The notes: generated by a model not told the origin, from the letters alone. A stretch of 64,000 nucleotides of DNA from Methanomassiliicoccaceae archaeon UBA328 (GCA_002506905.1 DAYM01000010.1:42242-106241), one strand, 5' to 3'. Shown: positions 45,196-55,459, counted from the first letter of the stretch. Made by a program: numbers and translations.

Positions 45196-45516
45196 TTAAA
45201 TAGGATGGCCATGCGCCAAGGCTTTTGCCCTTGTCCTCTCACCCTTTTCGACATTTGATTTTATTTCTACGACTTGACATCGAATTACGGATGAATATAA
45301 CAGACATCCGACAACTGCATTCCCAAAGCGGTCTGCAGATGATGAATCGCAATCATACACATCTCTAAAGAAAAGCTTCCTGTTCAGCTCTACCGGGACA
45401 CGATATGCCTGTAAACGGCCCCAGATGACCTCACCGAACACAATAGCTGCCGATACGAAGGATAAGCCGTCTTGAGATCGTTTTCTTTTTTGGGGCAATT
45501 GTGACTCTAATAACAT
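45196..45516 (-). pseudogene. Decayed TIR-domain gene fragment
   Basis: The frame of 106 codons contains GRLQAYRVPVELNRKLFFRD and DCDSSSADRFGNAVVGCLLYSS, which match the segment of MTH538-type TIR domains that reads LxxYRVPxEL ... FRDxxDxxSSxxLxxAVxxALxxS. The start of the domain (FISYRHxD) is missing, the strand after the conserved Ser is corrupted (VIRCQVVEIKSNVEKGE), and the frame ends soon after. TIR proteins of this kind act as NADases in defence systems. This copy is a remnant; recognition is by eye and moderately sure. Confidence 0.5.
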
Positions 45517-45599
45517 GACAGAAGATCGATGGATCCCTAAAGGTAAACAGAAATGAAAAAGAGAAAAAGTTTGTAAAAAGTTTTTCGATCTTTACCGGA

Positions 45600-48110
45600 T
45601 CAGGCAACGAACTGTTCTTCCTCATCCTCATCGTCCTTTCTTCTCTTGTAGAGAAGGATGATCAACAGCAGGAGAGCGAACAGGAGCACCAACAGGATCC
45701 ACCAGGGGAAGCCTGCTTCCTCAGCCGGAGTCTCAGTCGGAACTGTCTCGTAGCTGACGGTGATGACCACATCTCCGCTCACGCTGTCGATGGTGACCGT
45801 TCCTGCGTTAAGGACATCCTCACTGTATGTGAAGGCGCTTACAGAGGAACCGCCCATAGTGACGGATACGGTGATGCTCTGAACATTCACGGCTCCGGTT
45901 ATGGTCACTGTGAGGCTCGATCCTGCGGCGATTTCGCCTGAGGAGGGTATGCCGGTCACTGTGACGAACTCGTCGTCTTAGATGGCAGTTACATCGTAGT
46001 ATGTCACGGTGGGAGTGTCAGGGGTAACGGGTGTCGGAAAAGATCTGATGACCAAAGACACATCGTAGGTGATGTCGTAGTTGGCGTAATCGAACGTCTC
46101 CGGGAACTCCACGGCGAATTCCGTCTCCGGAACAGTGTATGTTCCTACGGAGGACGAAACGGTAGTGATGACAGTTCCCTCTACGGACTCGCCGTTGACC
46201 AGGCCTGCTGCCTCGCTTCCGTTCAGAGTGTATGTCAGAACGGTTCCGTTGTAGGTCTTACTGGCGGAATCCGCGGTGATCGTGATCGGTGTTGTGATGC
46301 TCCACTGCGCATAAAGCGTTATGGGCGCAATAAGGTTATTGATGGTCTTTCCGGAAGCATAGGATGTTCCTGAACCGTTCGATGACGTGTTCCATTCTGT
46401 GAATTCGTATCCGTCGCGTTCGGGAACTACGGATGATATCGTAACATTGCTTCCATAATCGCATGTGACCGTGTAAAAAGCGTCTTCGCTTCCGTCCGGG
46501 GCCGATCCGCCGTTCAGGTCGTACTTCAGTTCGTACGTGTTGACATCGAAAATTATTGCAATGTCACTCGTTCCGACGGTGACCGTGTATGTTCCGGTGT
46601 CCGGATCGTACGAATACGATTTGGCGCCCGTGACCGTCACGTTGGACAGATCGATACTGTCCGGGTCGGTGAACGTCATTGTGAACACCCTGCCTTCGGT
46701 AGCGGAGTATGTTGCATCATACGTTCCGACCGTCGACGACTGCTTGGAGAAGTAACTGGTCGCCGTGTTGGTCCCTTCGCTGGCCATTGTGTACGATGTC
46801 GTGGGTCCGTCGACGTTGACATAGTGTGATGCCGTGGCCTGCGGGCTTTCAACAGCGAATATATCGACTGCGGTAACACCCTCGGGGAGATCGATGGTGA
46901 ACGTTGCGGAATCGCAGAGATACGTACCGGCATTGTTCGTGAAATAGCTCTCATCGCTGGACGTATACCAGGTTCCGCCGACACAGTACTTGTAGATCAG
47001 AGAGATGGTATACGATTTGTTGTTTCCCGTCCACTCCTGAAGCACGAATGTCAGACTTCCGTCGCTGTTGAGGGTAACGCCGCTTGCCTGGATGATGGAA
47101 TATCCACAGTTCGCCGAATAGGTGGAATCCGTAATTGATACGTGTGTGCTCTTGATGTACGAGAGATATTCGTCGAATGTGGAATAACCGGATGACGAAT
47201 ACGTCTCATGGTCGTATGTCATGTAAGGGTTGGTCTTTATCGTGGCCCCGTTGAAATATCCCAGGAAGAAACCGGCATACTTGGGGCTGAAACCGTAACT
47301 GTACTTATGGTCGGTCAATATGGTACCGGAAATACCGTCGAACAACGTTACGGTGACGGTACCGTTGCCTCCGGACTCGAATACCGCACGGTAGGTATGT
47401 CCTGCCTTGAGCATGGTACCGAGAGCGTCCCTGGCCGTGTTGTCCTTGATATCGTAGGTCTTGGCGAGGGTCTCGTCGAAGGATACTATCCTCTGATCGG
47501 TCGTGTCATACCAGTACATGAAGGTACCTTCCGTCTCCTGCGCTGTCGAAGAAACATCTCCGACCACGGAATCGCTGTAGATATAATCGTACAGAACAGA
47601 GACGGTACCGAGCTCTGTGTCGCTGGATTCGAAATAGACCGGCATTCCTAATCCTGTTACGGTCGCATCGTAGGAGAGAGATCTGTTAAAACCGCTAAAG
47701 CTGAATTTATAGCAGTAATCATATACGCCGTCCGTACCGGATTCCACACATGTGCAGGATGTGCTGTTTGCCGTTATCTTCAGATCGGAGATCTCGGCAC
47801 CTTCTTCCACTGTCAATGTGAAATAACATGTCAGAGTTTTATTCTGATTGCTGCTTATGAGGCTGCACGTCCCCTGGGTCACGGAGTATCCTTCGCAATC
47901 GAAGTTCAGCGCTCCGGTGTAATTGCGCGAAGTCCATGTAAGGGTCTCGTCCGTAGAGGCCGCATCCGATGTGGAGACCGAGGAATCATTGGATTCCGAT
48001 TACCAATTGAAGGGGTCGTAAGCGGCGATCGCCGTGAACGATATCGCCGCCATCAAAAAGACAAGAAGCAACGATGTCAATTTTGTCATAGCTTTTCTAT
48101 TCATTTTCAT
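45600..48110 (-). pseudogene. Large InlB/MBG-repeat surface protein with two in-frame TAA codons
   Basis: From ATG 48110 a signal peptide (LTSLLLVFLMAAISFTAIAA) runs into a TAA at codon 37 (48000-48002). The same frame continues through repeat domains, an InlB-type repeat (YDLNGGSAPDGS ... PITLYAQWS), an MBG-like domain (TITADSASKTYNGTVLTYTL), a second TAA at codon 711 (45978-45980), and a final domain with a membrane helix (WWILLVLLFALLLLIILLY) and acidic tail ending at 45600. No frameshift is seen in 837 codons. Intact, it would be an 836-residue adhesin-like, C-terminally anchored protein. Either the two stops silence it or the sequence differs from the living strain. Confidence 0.7.
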
Positions 48111-49021
48111 TTCTCCGACTTTCATTCTTGAATTTCGTTCTTTGCCGTCCCCGCATCCCTAAGGGTCCGGCTTTTTTCCACATCCCTTCTGATTTATCCT
48201 AGCCCATCTCATCATGAGCGCTCATTAAGACTATCCTTTCGTCTGAGAGTATATGATAACTACGATTTGAATACACTAAAAATTATGAAATCACTGTTTT
48301 TTCCGATTTTTCATGATCATTGGATTTTTAAAATGCTGGCTAAGGATTATTTAACAAAATACAAAATCAGATTATTGTTGATTGATCAACGAAAAATATT
48401 ATTCTTAAATCGTAAATTAATTAACCAATTAATATCTATTAATTTTGCAAAAAGACCGATGTTTAATTGAATGTCCATTAACAGAACATTAAGATCTTTT
48501 GAATGGAAAATCAACGAAAATTCTGACGGCCAGCAACTTATTCATCTAAGTTTCTTATAATACGTATTTTCGGAAATCAACGGTCGGTATTCAACACTAA
48601 TTTAATTTTTGAAGATCGAAAACACTCATTTCAGATCACGGAAAAAACCGAATAAATGTCCAAAATAAAACAAAAACAAAAATCAAAGTAAGGTTCTAGA
48701 CATCACAACATAATATGCAAAAGTGTGAAATTCAGATAACAATCAAATTCATGATATCAGATGCATATATCTGGTAAAAAAATCGGACATGTCCTTTTTA
48801 TATTTTCTAAAAACACAATCGAACAAAGGTCATTGAATTCCGAAGATTCGTCATATCTTATCGATACAAACCATCCGAATACAGATATCCTATTCCTAAA
48901 AGAAATAAAACAATGGGAAGGATAATATCATCACCGGACATACCTTACGATAACATCATTCCAAACAAAAAAATCAGAAACGAATATCTATCACCTGAAC
49001 ATACCTTCCGAAAGGGATAAT
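48111..49021. other. Long AT-rich gap
   Basis: About 900 bases with no gene I can support. The part from 48250 to 48960 is strongly AT-rich, with many A and T runs, in contrast to the balanced coding regions. A 67-codon frame at 48267-48470 is Ile, Leu and Lys-rich and looks like chance. The left end carries the upstream region of the surface-protein gene. No repeats, tRNA or CRISPR units were seen. A replication-origin or silencing role is possible but unsupported. Confidence 0.5.
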
Positions 49022-49267
49022 ATGAAGACACCTCAGCAGAGGATAGAGGAATACGAGGACATAAGGAACCAAATATGGTCGATATTCGAAAAGAAAGGAT
49101 ACTACCCGCAGGAAATGGCGGGACCTCTCAGCAATATGATCGTGGAACTCTGTGTCGTGACCTCCGATAAACCTCTGATGGATATCAACAGGATCTGCAA
49201 GACCATGACATCCGACGTTAGAGACATGGTGAACAGAAGGAAGACCGAACAGAAGAAGGAAGAGTGA
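49022..49267 (+). CDS. Small soluble hypothetical protein, 81 residues
   Basis: An ATG at 49022 starts an 81-residue, helical, charged protein (QQRIEEYEDIRNQIWSIFEKK ... KTEQKKEE) with no recognised domain. Its stop overlaps the GTG of the DUF368 gene (GTGA), so it is probably expressed with that membrane protein. TATA-like sequences are common in the AT-rich region upstream. Confidence 0.55.
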   Translation: MKTPQQRIEEYEDIRNQIWSIFEKKGYYPQEMAGPLSNMIVELCVVTSDKPLMDINRICKTMTSDVRDMVNRRKTEQKKEE

Positions 49268-50130
49268 AACGGACAATGGCATCGGCCGCATCGCAGATCA
49301 AGAGATTCGTAATCGGCAGCATAGTGGGAATAGCTTCCATGCTGCCCGGTGTGAGCGGTGCGGTCATAGCCGTCTGTTTCGGCATCTACGAACGTCTGAT
49401 CGAGGACCTTGCCAATCTCAAGGACAGGATCAGATCGGATTTCGTCTTCATATTTGTCATAGGTTTAGGTATCGCATTCGGTATGGGGATATCCGCCGTC
49501 GGATTGGATTTCATAATGGATGAATATCTGGCGCTGGCGCTGTTCTTCTTCTTGGGGCTTATCGCAGGTCAGATACCGGAGATATGGTCGTATACCGCAC
49601 CCAAGGCGGAGAAGTTCAACAGATACAACATAGCCGCCCTGATTGCGGGTATCCTGATCATGGGCGTGTTCCTGTTCATCGGCGTCGGAAGCGATGTCGA
49701 AGTAGGCCACAACCTTACTTCGTATATCGTCCTCGTATTCGTGGGAATAATACTCGCTGTATCGAAGATCGCTCCGGGAATAAGCGGTTCCACCCTGTTA
49801 TTGGCATTGGGACTGTACGGTCCGATGCTCGCGGCGATAACCGATCTCGACTGGGCGCTCATCCTGCCTTTGGGCATCGGTCTGATCATAGGTCTGTTGG
49901 GATTCGCCAAGATAATGGACCGCGCTCTCAAGCACCACAGGAAATCCACATACAGCATGATCCTCGGACTGACCCTCGGGTCCCTGCTAGTGATCCTCAG
50001 CTACGCATATCCCGAACTGACGTCTGCGACCGACGCGATAGGCGGGATCATCACATTCGTCATCGGTATTGCCGTCAGTCTGCTCTTCGTCAGGATCGGG
50101 AAGATGACTCCCGGCAGCGATTCCGACTGA
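49264..50130 (+). CDS. DUF368 polytopic membrane protein
   Basis: A 288-residue protein with about eight hydrophobic segments. The signature appears twice: GIASMLPGVSGAVIAVCFGIYE near the N-terminus and VSKIAPGISGSTLLLALGLY in the second half, an inverted-duplication pattern of the DUF368 family. Bacterial members recycle polyprenyl phosphate across the membrane, so dolichyl-phosphate recycling for glycosylation is a reasonable inference here. The start is GTG 49264 or ATG 49276. Confidence 0.85.
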   Translation: MKRTMASAASQIKRFVIGSIVGIASMLPGVSGAVIAVCFGIYERLIEDLANLKDRIRSDFVFIFVIGLGIAFGMGISAVGLDFIMDEYLALALFFFLGLIAGQIPEIWSYTAPKAEKFNRYNIAALIAGILIMGVFLFIGVGSDVEVGHNLTSYIVLVFVGIILAVSKIAPGISGSTLLLALGLYGPMLAAITDLDWALILPLGIGLIIGLLGFAKIMDRALKHHRKSTYSMILGLTLGSLLVILSYAYPELTSATDAIGGIITFVIGIAVSLLFVRIGKMTPGSDSD

Positions 50131-50168
50131 AGGAGTTTTTATTATCTCCCGCAACATACACCGGGAGC

Positions 50169-51005
50169 ATGGACAAGGACAGTGCCTTCAAAGAGGTACA
50201 GAACAACATCGCCAAAGGCAACACCGCCGCGGTCAGACCGCAGGTGATGAAGATAGCCTCAGACCACTCCGACGATGCGGTCACACTGCTTACGTGCGCC
50301 TCGCTTCTGAAGACGGTGGATGACGACGAAGGTTCCGAGTCCGTTATCAAAATGCTTATGGATGACCTCCCTCCGGAAGAAAGCGCCAGACTTGAGATCG
50401 CGAAGGGTCTGAACGGTCTCGGATACAGCGGTTACGCATCGGATGTGCTGAAGGACCTTGCGGTCAGCGACGACATCCAAAGGATGCGCATGACCGTCGC
50501 GTACGATCTGGGAGACCATGAGCTCTCCGTGCATGAGTACGATCTCATCCAAGAGCCTGCTCCCGACGACGATATCGCTGCGATCGATGCCCTGTGCGCC
50601 CTCGGCAGGTTCAAAGAGGCGGATGAGAAGAGCATCGGACTCCTGAGCAGAGAGAAAAACTATCAATCCCAAAGGGAACGCTGTTCCGTCCTTCTCAGAT
50701 CCGGAAGGCAGAAGGATGCCGAGAAATTCGTCAAAGATATTCTCAAGAACGACAAGAGATCCGCAGACGCGAATGCCCTTGCGGCGTACTTCATGTGGAT
50801 GAACAACAAGATCTCCGCGGCCGGAGGATATGCTACTAAAGCAGTCAAGGCCGACCCTACGCACATAGGCGCGATGGAAATACTGGCGCTGTGCCTTATC
50901 GAGAAAGGGAAGATCAACGAGGCGAAGATCGTGGCAGGTGCGATAAACGAACAGGCACCCGGTCACAAAGCGGTCATACGCATCCTCAGCATGTGCAGAC
51001 AGTAA
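50169..51005 (+). CDS. TPR-like repeat protein
   Basis: A 278-residue soluble, all-helical protein made of about six to seven 34-residue-like repeats (for example FKEADEKSIGLL, QKDAEKFVKDIL, INEAKIVAGAI). It resembles tetratricopeptide scaffolds that bind protein partners. The start ATG 50169 lies about 30 nt after a TATA-like TTTTTATTATC, so the message may be leaderless. No partner can be named. Confidence 0.7.
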   Translation: MDKDSAFKEVQNNIAKGNTAAVRPQVMKIASDHSDDAVTLLTCASLLKTVDDDEGSESVIKMLMDDLPPEESARLEIAKGLNGLGYSGYASDVLKDLAVSDDIQRMRMTVAYDLGDHELSVHEYDLIQEPAPDDDIAAIDALCALGRFKEADEKSIGLLSREKNYQSQRERCSVLLRSGRQKDAEKFVKDILKNDKRSADANALAAYFMWMNNKISAAGGYATKAVKADPTHIGAMEILALCLIEKGKINEAKIVAGAINEQAPGHKAVIRILSMCRQ

Positions 51006-51008
51006 GCC

Positions 51009-52583
51009 TTACCTTCTCTTCCTGAGCATCGCATATTCTTTGATGGACCTTCTCTCCCTCATGGGCGAAGGCACCTTGTTGGTGTTCAGTATGACATCCT
51101 TCCAGAACGCCCTTGTGAACAGCAGCAGCACCATGAACACCTCGAGACGTCCTATCCACATGAGTGCGGACATTCCGAGCTTGGTCATCACAGACAGGTC
51201 TGCCATCGAGGCATAAGGCCCGAACTGACCGGCCGCCTGACCGACGTTGCTTATGGAACAGACACACAGTCCCGCCGCATCCAATAAGGAGATACCAGGT
51301 TCTGAAATAAGTAAGTAGACCACACCGACGGTCGCCACTCCGATGAAGGACAGCGTGATGACCACCGTGGACATCAGTGTGTCCGTACCGATCATGTTCC
51401 CGTCGAGCCTCACATCCCTCACCGCGTGGGGATGGAGCATCTTGTAGAATCCATAAGAGACGTACGACTTCAGAATGAGAAGCCTGTAGATCTTCACTCC
51501 TCCTGCTGTCGAACCGGACATCGCACCCAGGAAACCCACCGCAAGCAGGATCATCGCGGCGACCACCGGCCATGCCGTGAAATCGCAAATGAAGTATCCT
51601 GTGGAAGTTCCGATGGACACCACAGTGAACAGCGCTTCCCAGACCGTGTTCCCGACCTCGCCGAGACCGTACGTTCCGGCGGTGAACGTCACCGCCGCAA
51701 CTATCAATACGGTCGCGACGGCGAACCACATGAACGTCCAGATGAACTCCTGGCTTTTGAGATATGCGGAATAGTCGCGCTTGTAGATCATCCTGTAATG
51801 CAGGAAGAAGTTCGTTCCTCCCAGGAACATGAACACGAGCACTATTGCCTGAACGGCAAAGGAATACGACGCAATGCTGTCTCCTTTGACCATCAGACCT
51901 CCCGTCGATATGTTCGACAGGGTCATACAGATGGCTTCGTACGGATTCACACCGACAGCAAATAGAAGAATGATCTCGAGTCCGGTGAACATCATGTAGA
52001 TGATGATGAAGCTCTTGGCGATGCTCTTGAGCTTGTACGAGAAATTAGCGATATCGGTACCGGCAAGCTCGTTGTTGATGAACATACGTCCGCCGATACC
52101 CATCATAGGCAGCAGGAACATGAACACCAAGACCACAGCGATACCGCCCATCCACTGGGAGAAGGATCTCCAGAAGAGGATGCTTTTCGGAAGGACCTCC
52201 ACATCCGGTACGATCGAAGCTCCGGTGGTGGTGAAACCACTTACAGCCTCGAAGACCGCATCATACCAATTGAATCCGTACACATAGTACGGGACCATGA
52301 CCGTAAAGAAAGCGATTGCCCAGGCGACGGTCATCATCAGCAATCCGACCGCGGGCGACATTTTCTTGTCGGAAGCGAAGAAAAGGTACTGGAAAAGCCC
52401 CATTCCCAAAAGGAACGGAACAAGTAAGAGGAAAATGAACGGGTCCTCACCGTATATCAATGCGACAAAGGCAGGCACCAGAAGCATAAGGGCCATGACA
52501 CTCTCGACGACTCCGAGTATCTTGACCGTAGTGTTATGCCATTTCGCCATGTGACGAATGTGCAGCCTGAGCGCATCCAGCAT
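51009..52583 (-). CDS. trkH: TrkH-type potassium channel subunit
   Basis: A 524-residue membrane protein with four pore repeats of the KtrB/TrkH family: AVSGFTTTGAS, TLSNISTGGL, VVSIGTSTGYF and SISNVGQAAG, each a selectivity-filter loop, with the glycine-rich AMSGSTAGGVK intramembrane loop. It takes up K+ under control of the TrkA protein encoded 4 nt upstream. The start ATG is just after the trkA stop. Confidence 0.95.
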   Translation of the reverse strand: MLDALRLHIRHMAKWHNTTVKILGVVESVMALMLLVPAFVALIYGEDPFIFLLLVPFLLGMGLFQYLFFASDKKMSPAVGLLMMTVAWAIAFFTVMVPYYVYGFNWYDAVFEAVSGFTTTGASIVPDVEVLPKSILFWRSFSQWMGGIAVVLVFMFLLPMMGIGGRMFINNELAGTDIANFSYKLKSIAKSFIIIYMMFTGLEIILLFAVGVNPYEAICMTLSNISTGGLMVKGDSIASYSFAVQAIVLVFMFLGGTNFFLHYRMIYKRDYSAYLKSQEFIWTFMWFAVATVLIVAAVTFTAGTYGLGEVGNTVWEALFTVVSIGTSTGYFICDFTAWPVVAAMILLAVGFLGAMSGSTAGGVKIYRLLILKSYVSYGFYKMLHPHAVRDVRLDGNMIGTDTLMSTVVITLSFIGVATVGVVYLLISEPGISLLDAAGLCVCSISNVGQAAGQFGPYASMADLSVMTKLGMSALMWIGRLEVFMVLLLFTRAFWKDVILNTNKVPSPMRERRSIKEYAMLRKRR

Positions 52584-52587
52584 TTCC

Positions 52588-53931
52588 TCACATCTCCAAA
52601 GGTGTATCGTGTCCTATGAATTTGGACAGTTTTACGGTATTGACGTTGTAAGTGAATATCAGTACCTTGTCCCCGATACGGAAGATAGTGTTCATCTTAG
52701 GATAGATGAGCTCCCCGTTCCTGATGACGGCGACCGGACATACCCCGTCGGGAAGTTTGAGGTCCCCGAGGCAGCGGTCGACAAATGCGGATTTCTTATC
52801 CACGAGGGTTCCGAACAAGGTCTCGTTCTCGTGGTCCAATGTGAGAAGCACATTCTCCTCATAGGTCAGATTCTTCGTGATCTCGTTGGAGATGACACGG
52901 TGATATCCGATGATGGATTCTATACCGGCGTATTTGAAGATCTCCTCGTACTCCTCGGTGGAATATTTCGTGATGATCTTCCTGGTACCGAACTTGAGTG
53001 CGGCCATACATACCAGAAGGTTGCGTTCGTCCATAGGCGAGACACTGATTATGACGTCCGCACGGTCGATGTTCTCACCTGACATGATGAGAGGATCGGC
53101 GATATCCGCGTTGACGACGATGGCATCGCTCAATGCCCTGGACGCGTTCCTGCAGTTCATCTCGTCCTTATCGATGATCTTGATGAACCTTCTCTTACCG
53201 GAGGTCGAAAGTGCTTTGGCTATGGCGATACCGGAGACCGTGGCACCGATGATGACGTACTCCCTGGTCTCTTTTTCGATACCCATGAGCCTGTTGAATT
53301 GTTCTACAGCCTCGATGGAACCCATCATACAGATCCTGTCATCGACATGGATCTGGGCGGTCTCCGTGTCCAAAATGACATTGTCGCCGCGGTAGATGGC
53401 AACGATGGTACAGTTATCGGGGATATTGATGTCCATGACGACCTTTCCGATGATATCATGGTCCTTTTCGACCTTGAACGTCACCATTGCGGCGCCGATA
53501 TTGTCCAGATAATCGTACTGGACAACATTCTCCAGAGAAGCGATCTTGCTGATCTTGTTCGCCATGATCTGCTCCGGGGAAATGATGATATCAATTCCCT
53601 CGGAATCGGTCTTGATCTCGTAATCGGGATTCCTCAGACAGGCAACTGTCTTGATCGAGGGCTTGATACGTTTCGCTATCATCCCTATGAACAGGTTCAG
53701 TCCGTCGTCCGGAAGTGCGGCAAAAATAATGTCCGCCTCCATCCTCTCGATACCTGCTTTGAGGACCTTGGGATTGCTTCCGTCCTCATGGAGAACCGAC
53801 ACGTTCAGCAGACTTTTGATATTATCAGCCTTGACCGTGTCCTTCTCGATGATCAGGACATCATGGATTTTACAGAGGGCTTCCGCGGAAGTATAACCTA
53901 CATTCCCGCCCCCAACGATAACTACCTTCAT
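52588..53931 (-). CDS. trkA: TrkA-type RCK regulatory protein
   Basis: A 447-residue cytosolic protein with two tandem RCK units. The first NAD-binding domain starts VVIVGGGNVGYTSAEAL; the second is VIIGATVSGIAIAKAL near residue 226. Each is followed by a TrkA-C domain. The GxGxxG form of the first site suggests NAD(H) or ATP-gated control of TrkH, which is encoded next in the operon. Confidence 0.93.
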   Translation of the reverse strand: MKVVIVGGGNVGYTSAEALCKIHDVLIIEKDTVKADNIKSLLNVSVLHEDGSNPKVLKAGIERMEADIIFAALPDDGLNLFIGMIAKRIKPSIKTVACLRNPDYEIKTDSEGIDIIISPEQIMANKISKIASLENVVQYDYLDNIGAAMVTFKVEKDHDIIGKVVMDINIPDNCTIVAIYRGDNVILDTETAQIHVDDRICMMGSIEAVEQFNRLMGIEKETREYVIIGATVSGIAIAKALSTSGKRRFIKIIDKDEMNCRNASRALSDAIVVNADIADPLIMSGENIDRADVIISVSPMDERNLLVCMAALKFGTRKIITKYSTEEYEEIFKYAGIESIIGYHRVISNEITKNLTYEENVLLTLDHENETLFGTLVDKKSAFVDRCLGDLKLPDGVCPVAVIRNGELIYPKMNTIFRIGDKVLIFTYNVNTVKLSKFIGHDTPLEM

Positions 53932-54033
53932 CGGTACGCCTGAAATAGAAAAGGTCCTGGGCGTTATAATAGTTTAGTTTCCCGTTTATATACTAGGGGC
54001 ACGGCAGACCGGCCGTCATGCATCAAGGGCATA

Positions 54034-54936
54034 TCATCCGAGGATATCCGTCATCTTCTTGACAGGTTTGTACGCCTTTTCGATGACCTCTTTGGGAAGG
54101 ACGATCTCATTGCATTCATCTTCCAAAACACGGAGGATGGATTCGGGCTCGATCATCTTCATGGTCATGCATGCCGCCTGTGCGGGGAAATGGAAACTCT
54201 TGCCGGGACACGCGGTCTCCAGCCTGTGGAGCATTCCGATCTCCGTGAGAATGATGAAATCCTTGGCATCGCTCTCTTTCGCGACGTTGAGGATCTTCTC
54301 GGTGGAACCGATATCGTCGGCAAGTGCCAGAACCTCCATTCTGCACTCGGGATGGGCCAACACCTTGGCATCGGGATACTTCTTCTTGAGGTCCATGACC
54401 TGCTTGATCGTGATACATTGATGGACAGGACAGAATCCGTCCCAGAGGACGATCTCCTTGTTCGTGTTCTCCTTCACATATGTTCCGAGGTTCACATCGG
54501 GAACGAATACGATCTTATCGGAATCGATGCTGTTCACGACGTTCAGGGCATTGGACGATGTACAGCATACGTCCATCTCCGTCTTCGCTTCCGCGGTCGT
54601 GTTGACATATCCGACAACGGCATGGTCGGGATACTTCTTCCTGATCTGCCTGATCTGATCAGCGTTGCACATTGCCGCCATGGCGCAGTGTGCCTCCGGT
54701 TCGGGAAGGAAGACCCTCTTGCCGGGACTGAGGATCTTGGCGGTCTCTCCCATGAAGGAAACACCGCAGAAAACTATGATATCCGCATCCGTCTTGGCAG
54801 CCGTCTTTGAAAGACCCAGAGAATCTCCTACGAAGTCGGCGAGGTCCTGAACCTCGGACGAAGTGTAGTTGTGGGCCAGAATGACCGCGTTCTTCTCCTT
54901 CTTGAGCTGCTGTATACGCTCGGTTACGGATGTCAT
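54034..54936 (-). CDS. nadA: Quinolinate synthase
   Basis: A 300-residue NadA. AVILAHNYTSSEVQDLADFVGDSL is the N-terminal signature. The three cluster-binding cysteines lie in CCTSSNA, DGFCPVHQ and QAACMTMK. It condenses iminoaspartate with dihydroxyacetone phosphate to quinolinate in NAD synthesis; nadB or an aspartate dehydrogenase and nadC are not in this window. ATG 54936 is chosen over 54957 because the TATA-like TTTAAA is about 26 nt upstream. Confidence 0.95.
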   Translation of the reverse strand: MTSVTERIQQLKKEKNAVILAHNYTSSEVQDLADFVGDSLGLSKTAAKTDADIIVFCGVSFMGETAKILSPGKRVFLPEPEAHCAMAAMCNADQIRQIRKKYPDHAVVGYVNTTAEAKTEMDVCCTSSNALNVVNSIDSDKIVFVPDVNLGTYVKENTNKEIVLWDGFCPVHQCITIKQVMDLKKKYPDAKVLAHPECRMEVLALADDIGSTEKILNVAKESDAKDFIILTEIGMLHRLETACPGKSFHFPAQAACMTMKMIEPESILRVLEDECNEIVLPKEVIEKAYKPVKKMTDILG

Positions 54937-54956
54937 TACTGCGTGTAATGCGCACA

Positions 54957-54968
54957 CCCTTTAAATGT
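54957..54968. promoter_or_regulatory. Shared palindromic TATA element of nadA and mptD
   Basis: CCCTTTAAATG contains TTTAAA at 54960-54965. Its centre is 26.5 nt from the nadA start and 27.5 nt from the mptD start, so one box could fire leaderless transcripts in both directions. Confidence 0.5.
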
Positions 54969-54989
54969 TATGCCTGACTACCCGAGAGC

Positions 54990-55370
54990 ATGGACAGAGA
55001 GACCTGTGCCGCGGATAAGTTCAATTGCACCGTCAGGGAACGCGCTCTTTTCGAAGCGGGGATCAAGATGGGTACGGTGTACCATCAGTTCGTCGGAGTC
55101 CCGGTGAATTCCGACAGCGTCGAGGCCCTGGAGAGGTCCATAGAGGAAGGCGTACTCGTCCAGCCTTACGTCGAAAGCATAAAGGTCAGGATAGACAGAA
55201 GCCGTTTCTCGGTCAAAAAGGACGAATATTCCTACTGCTCGCTCACCGGAGAGATGCTCGATGTCGTTCTCAGGATCAAGATCGATGATGTGAGGGTTAC
55301 CGCAGAGATGCGTTTCGACAAGGAACTCAACTATCCTTTGATGTATATTTCCAACATCGAAGAGCTTTGA
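54990..55370 (+). CDS. mptD: Dihydroneopterin aldolase, archaeal MptD type
   Basis: A 126-residue protein. ALFEAGIKMGTVYHQFVGVPV near residue 20 and VQPYVESIKVRIDR, GEMLDVVLRIKI, ELNYPLMYISNIEEL are typical of the archaeal DHNA family. The enzyme cleaves dihydroneopterin to 6-hydroxymethyl-dihydropterin in methanopterin synthesis. Recognition is by signature phrases. It is divergent from nadA. Confidence 0.85.
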   Translation: MDRETCAADKFNCTVRERALFEAGIKMGTVYHQFVGVPVNSDSVEALERSIEEGVLVQPYVESIKVRIDRSRFSVKKDEYSYCSLTGEMLDVVLRIKIDDVRVTAEMRFDKELNYPLMYISNIEEL

Positions 55371-55424
55371 ACCATAACCTCGACGAATACCAACAGCGGT
55401 CATATTTTCATTTATTCCAGCAAA

Positions 55425-55437
55425 TCAATTTATAGTC
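55425..55437 (+). promoter_or_regulatory. TATA box before the NTPase leader
   Basis: CAATTTATAGTC places the likely transcription start about at the ATG of the short leader frame at 55460. Confidence 0.4.
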
Positions 55438-55459
55438 TAAACGCTATCCAGGAACGCGG

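Noticed and set aside
48267..48470. 67-codon frame in the AT-rich gap
   Set aside because: Composition follows the base composition (Ile, Leu, Lys, Phe) and no promoter or ribosome-binding site supports it.
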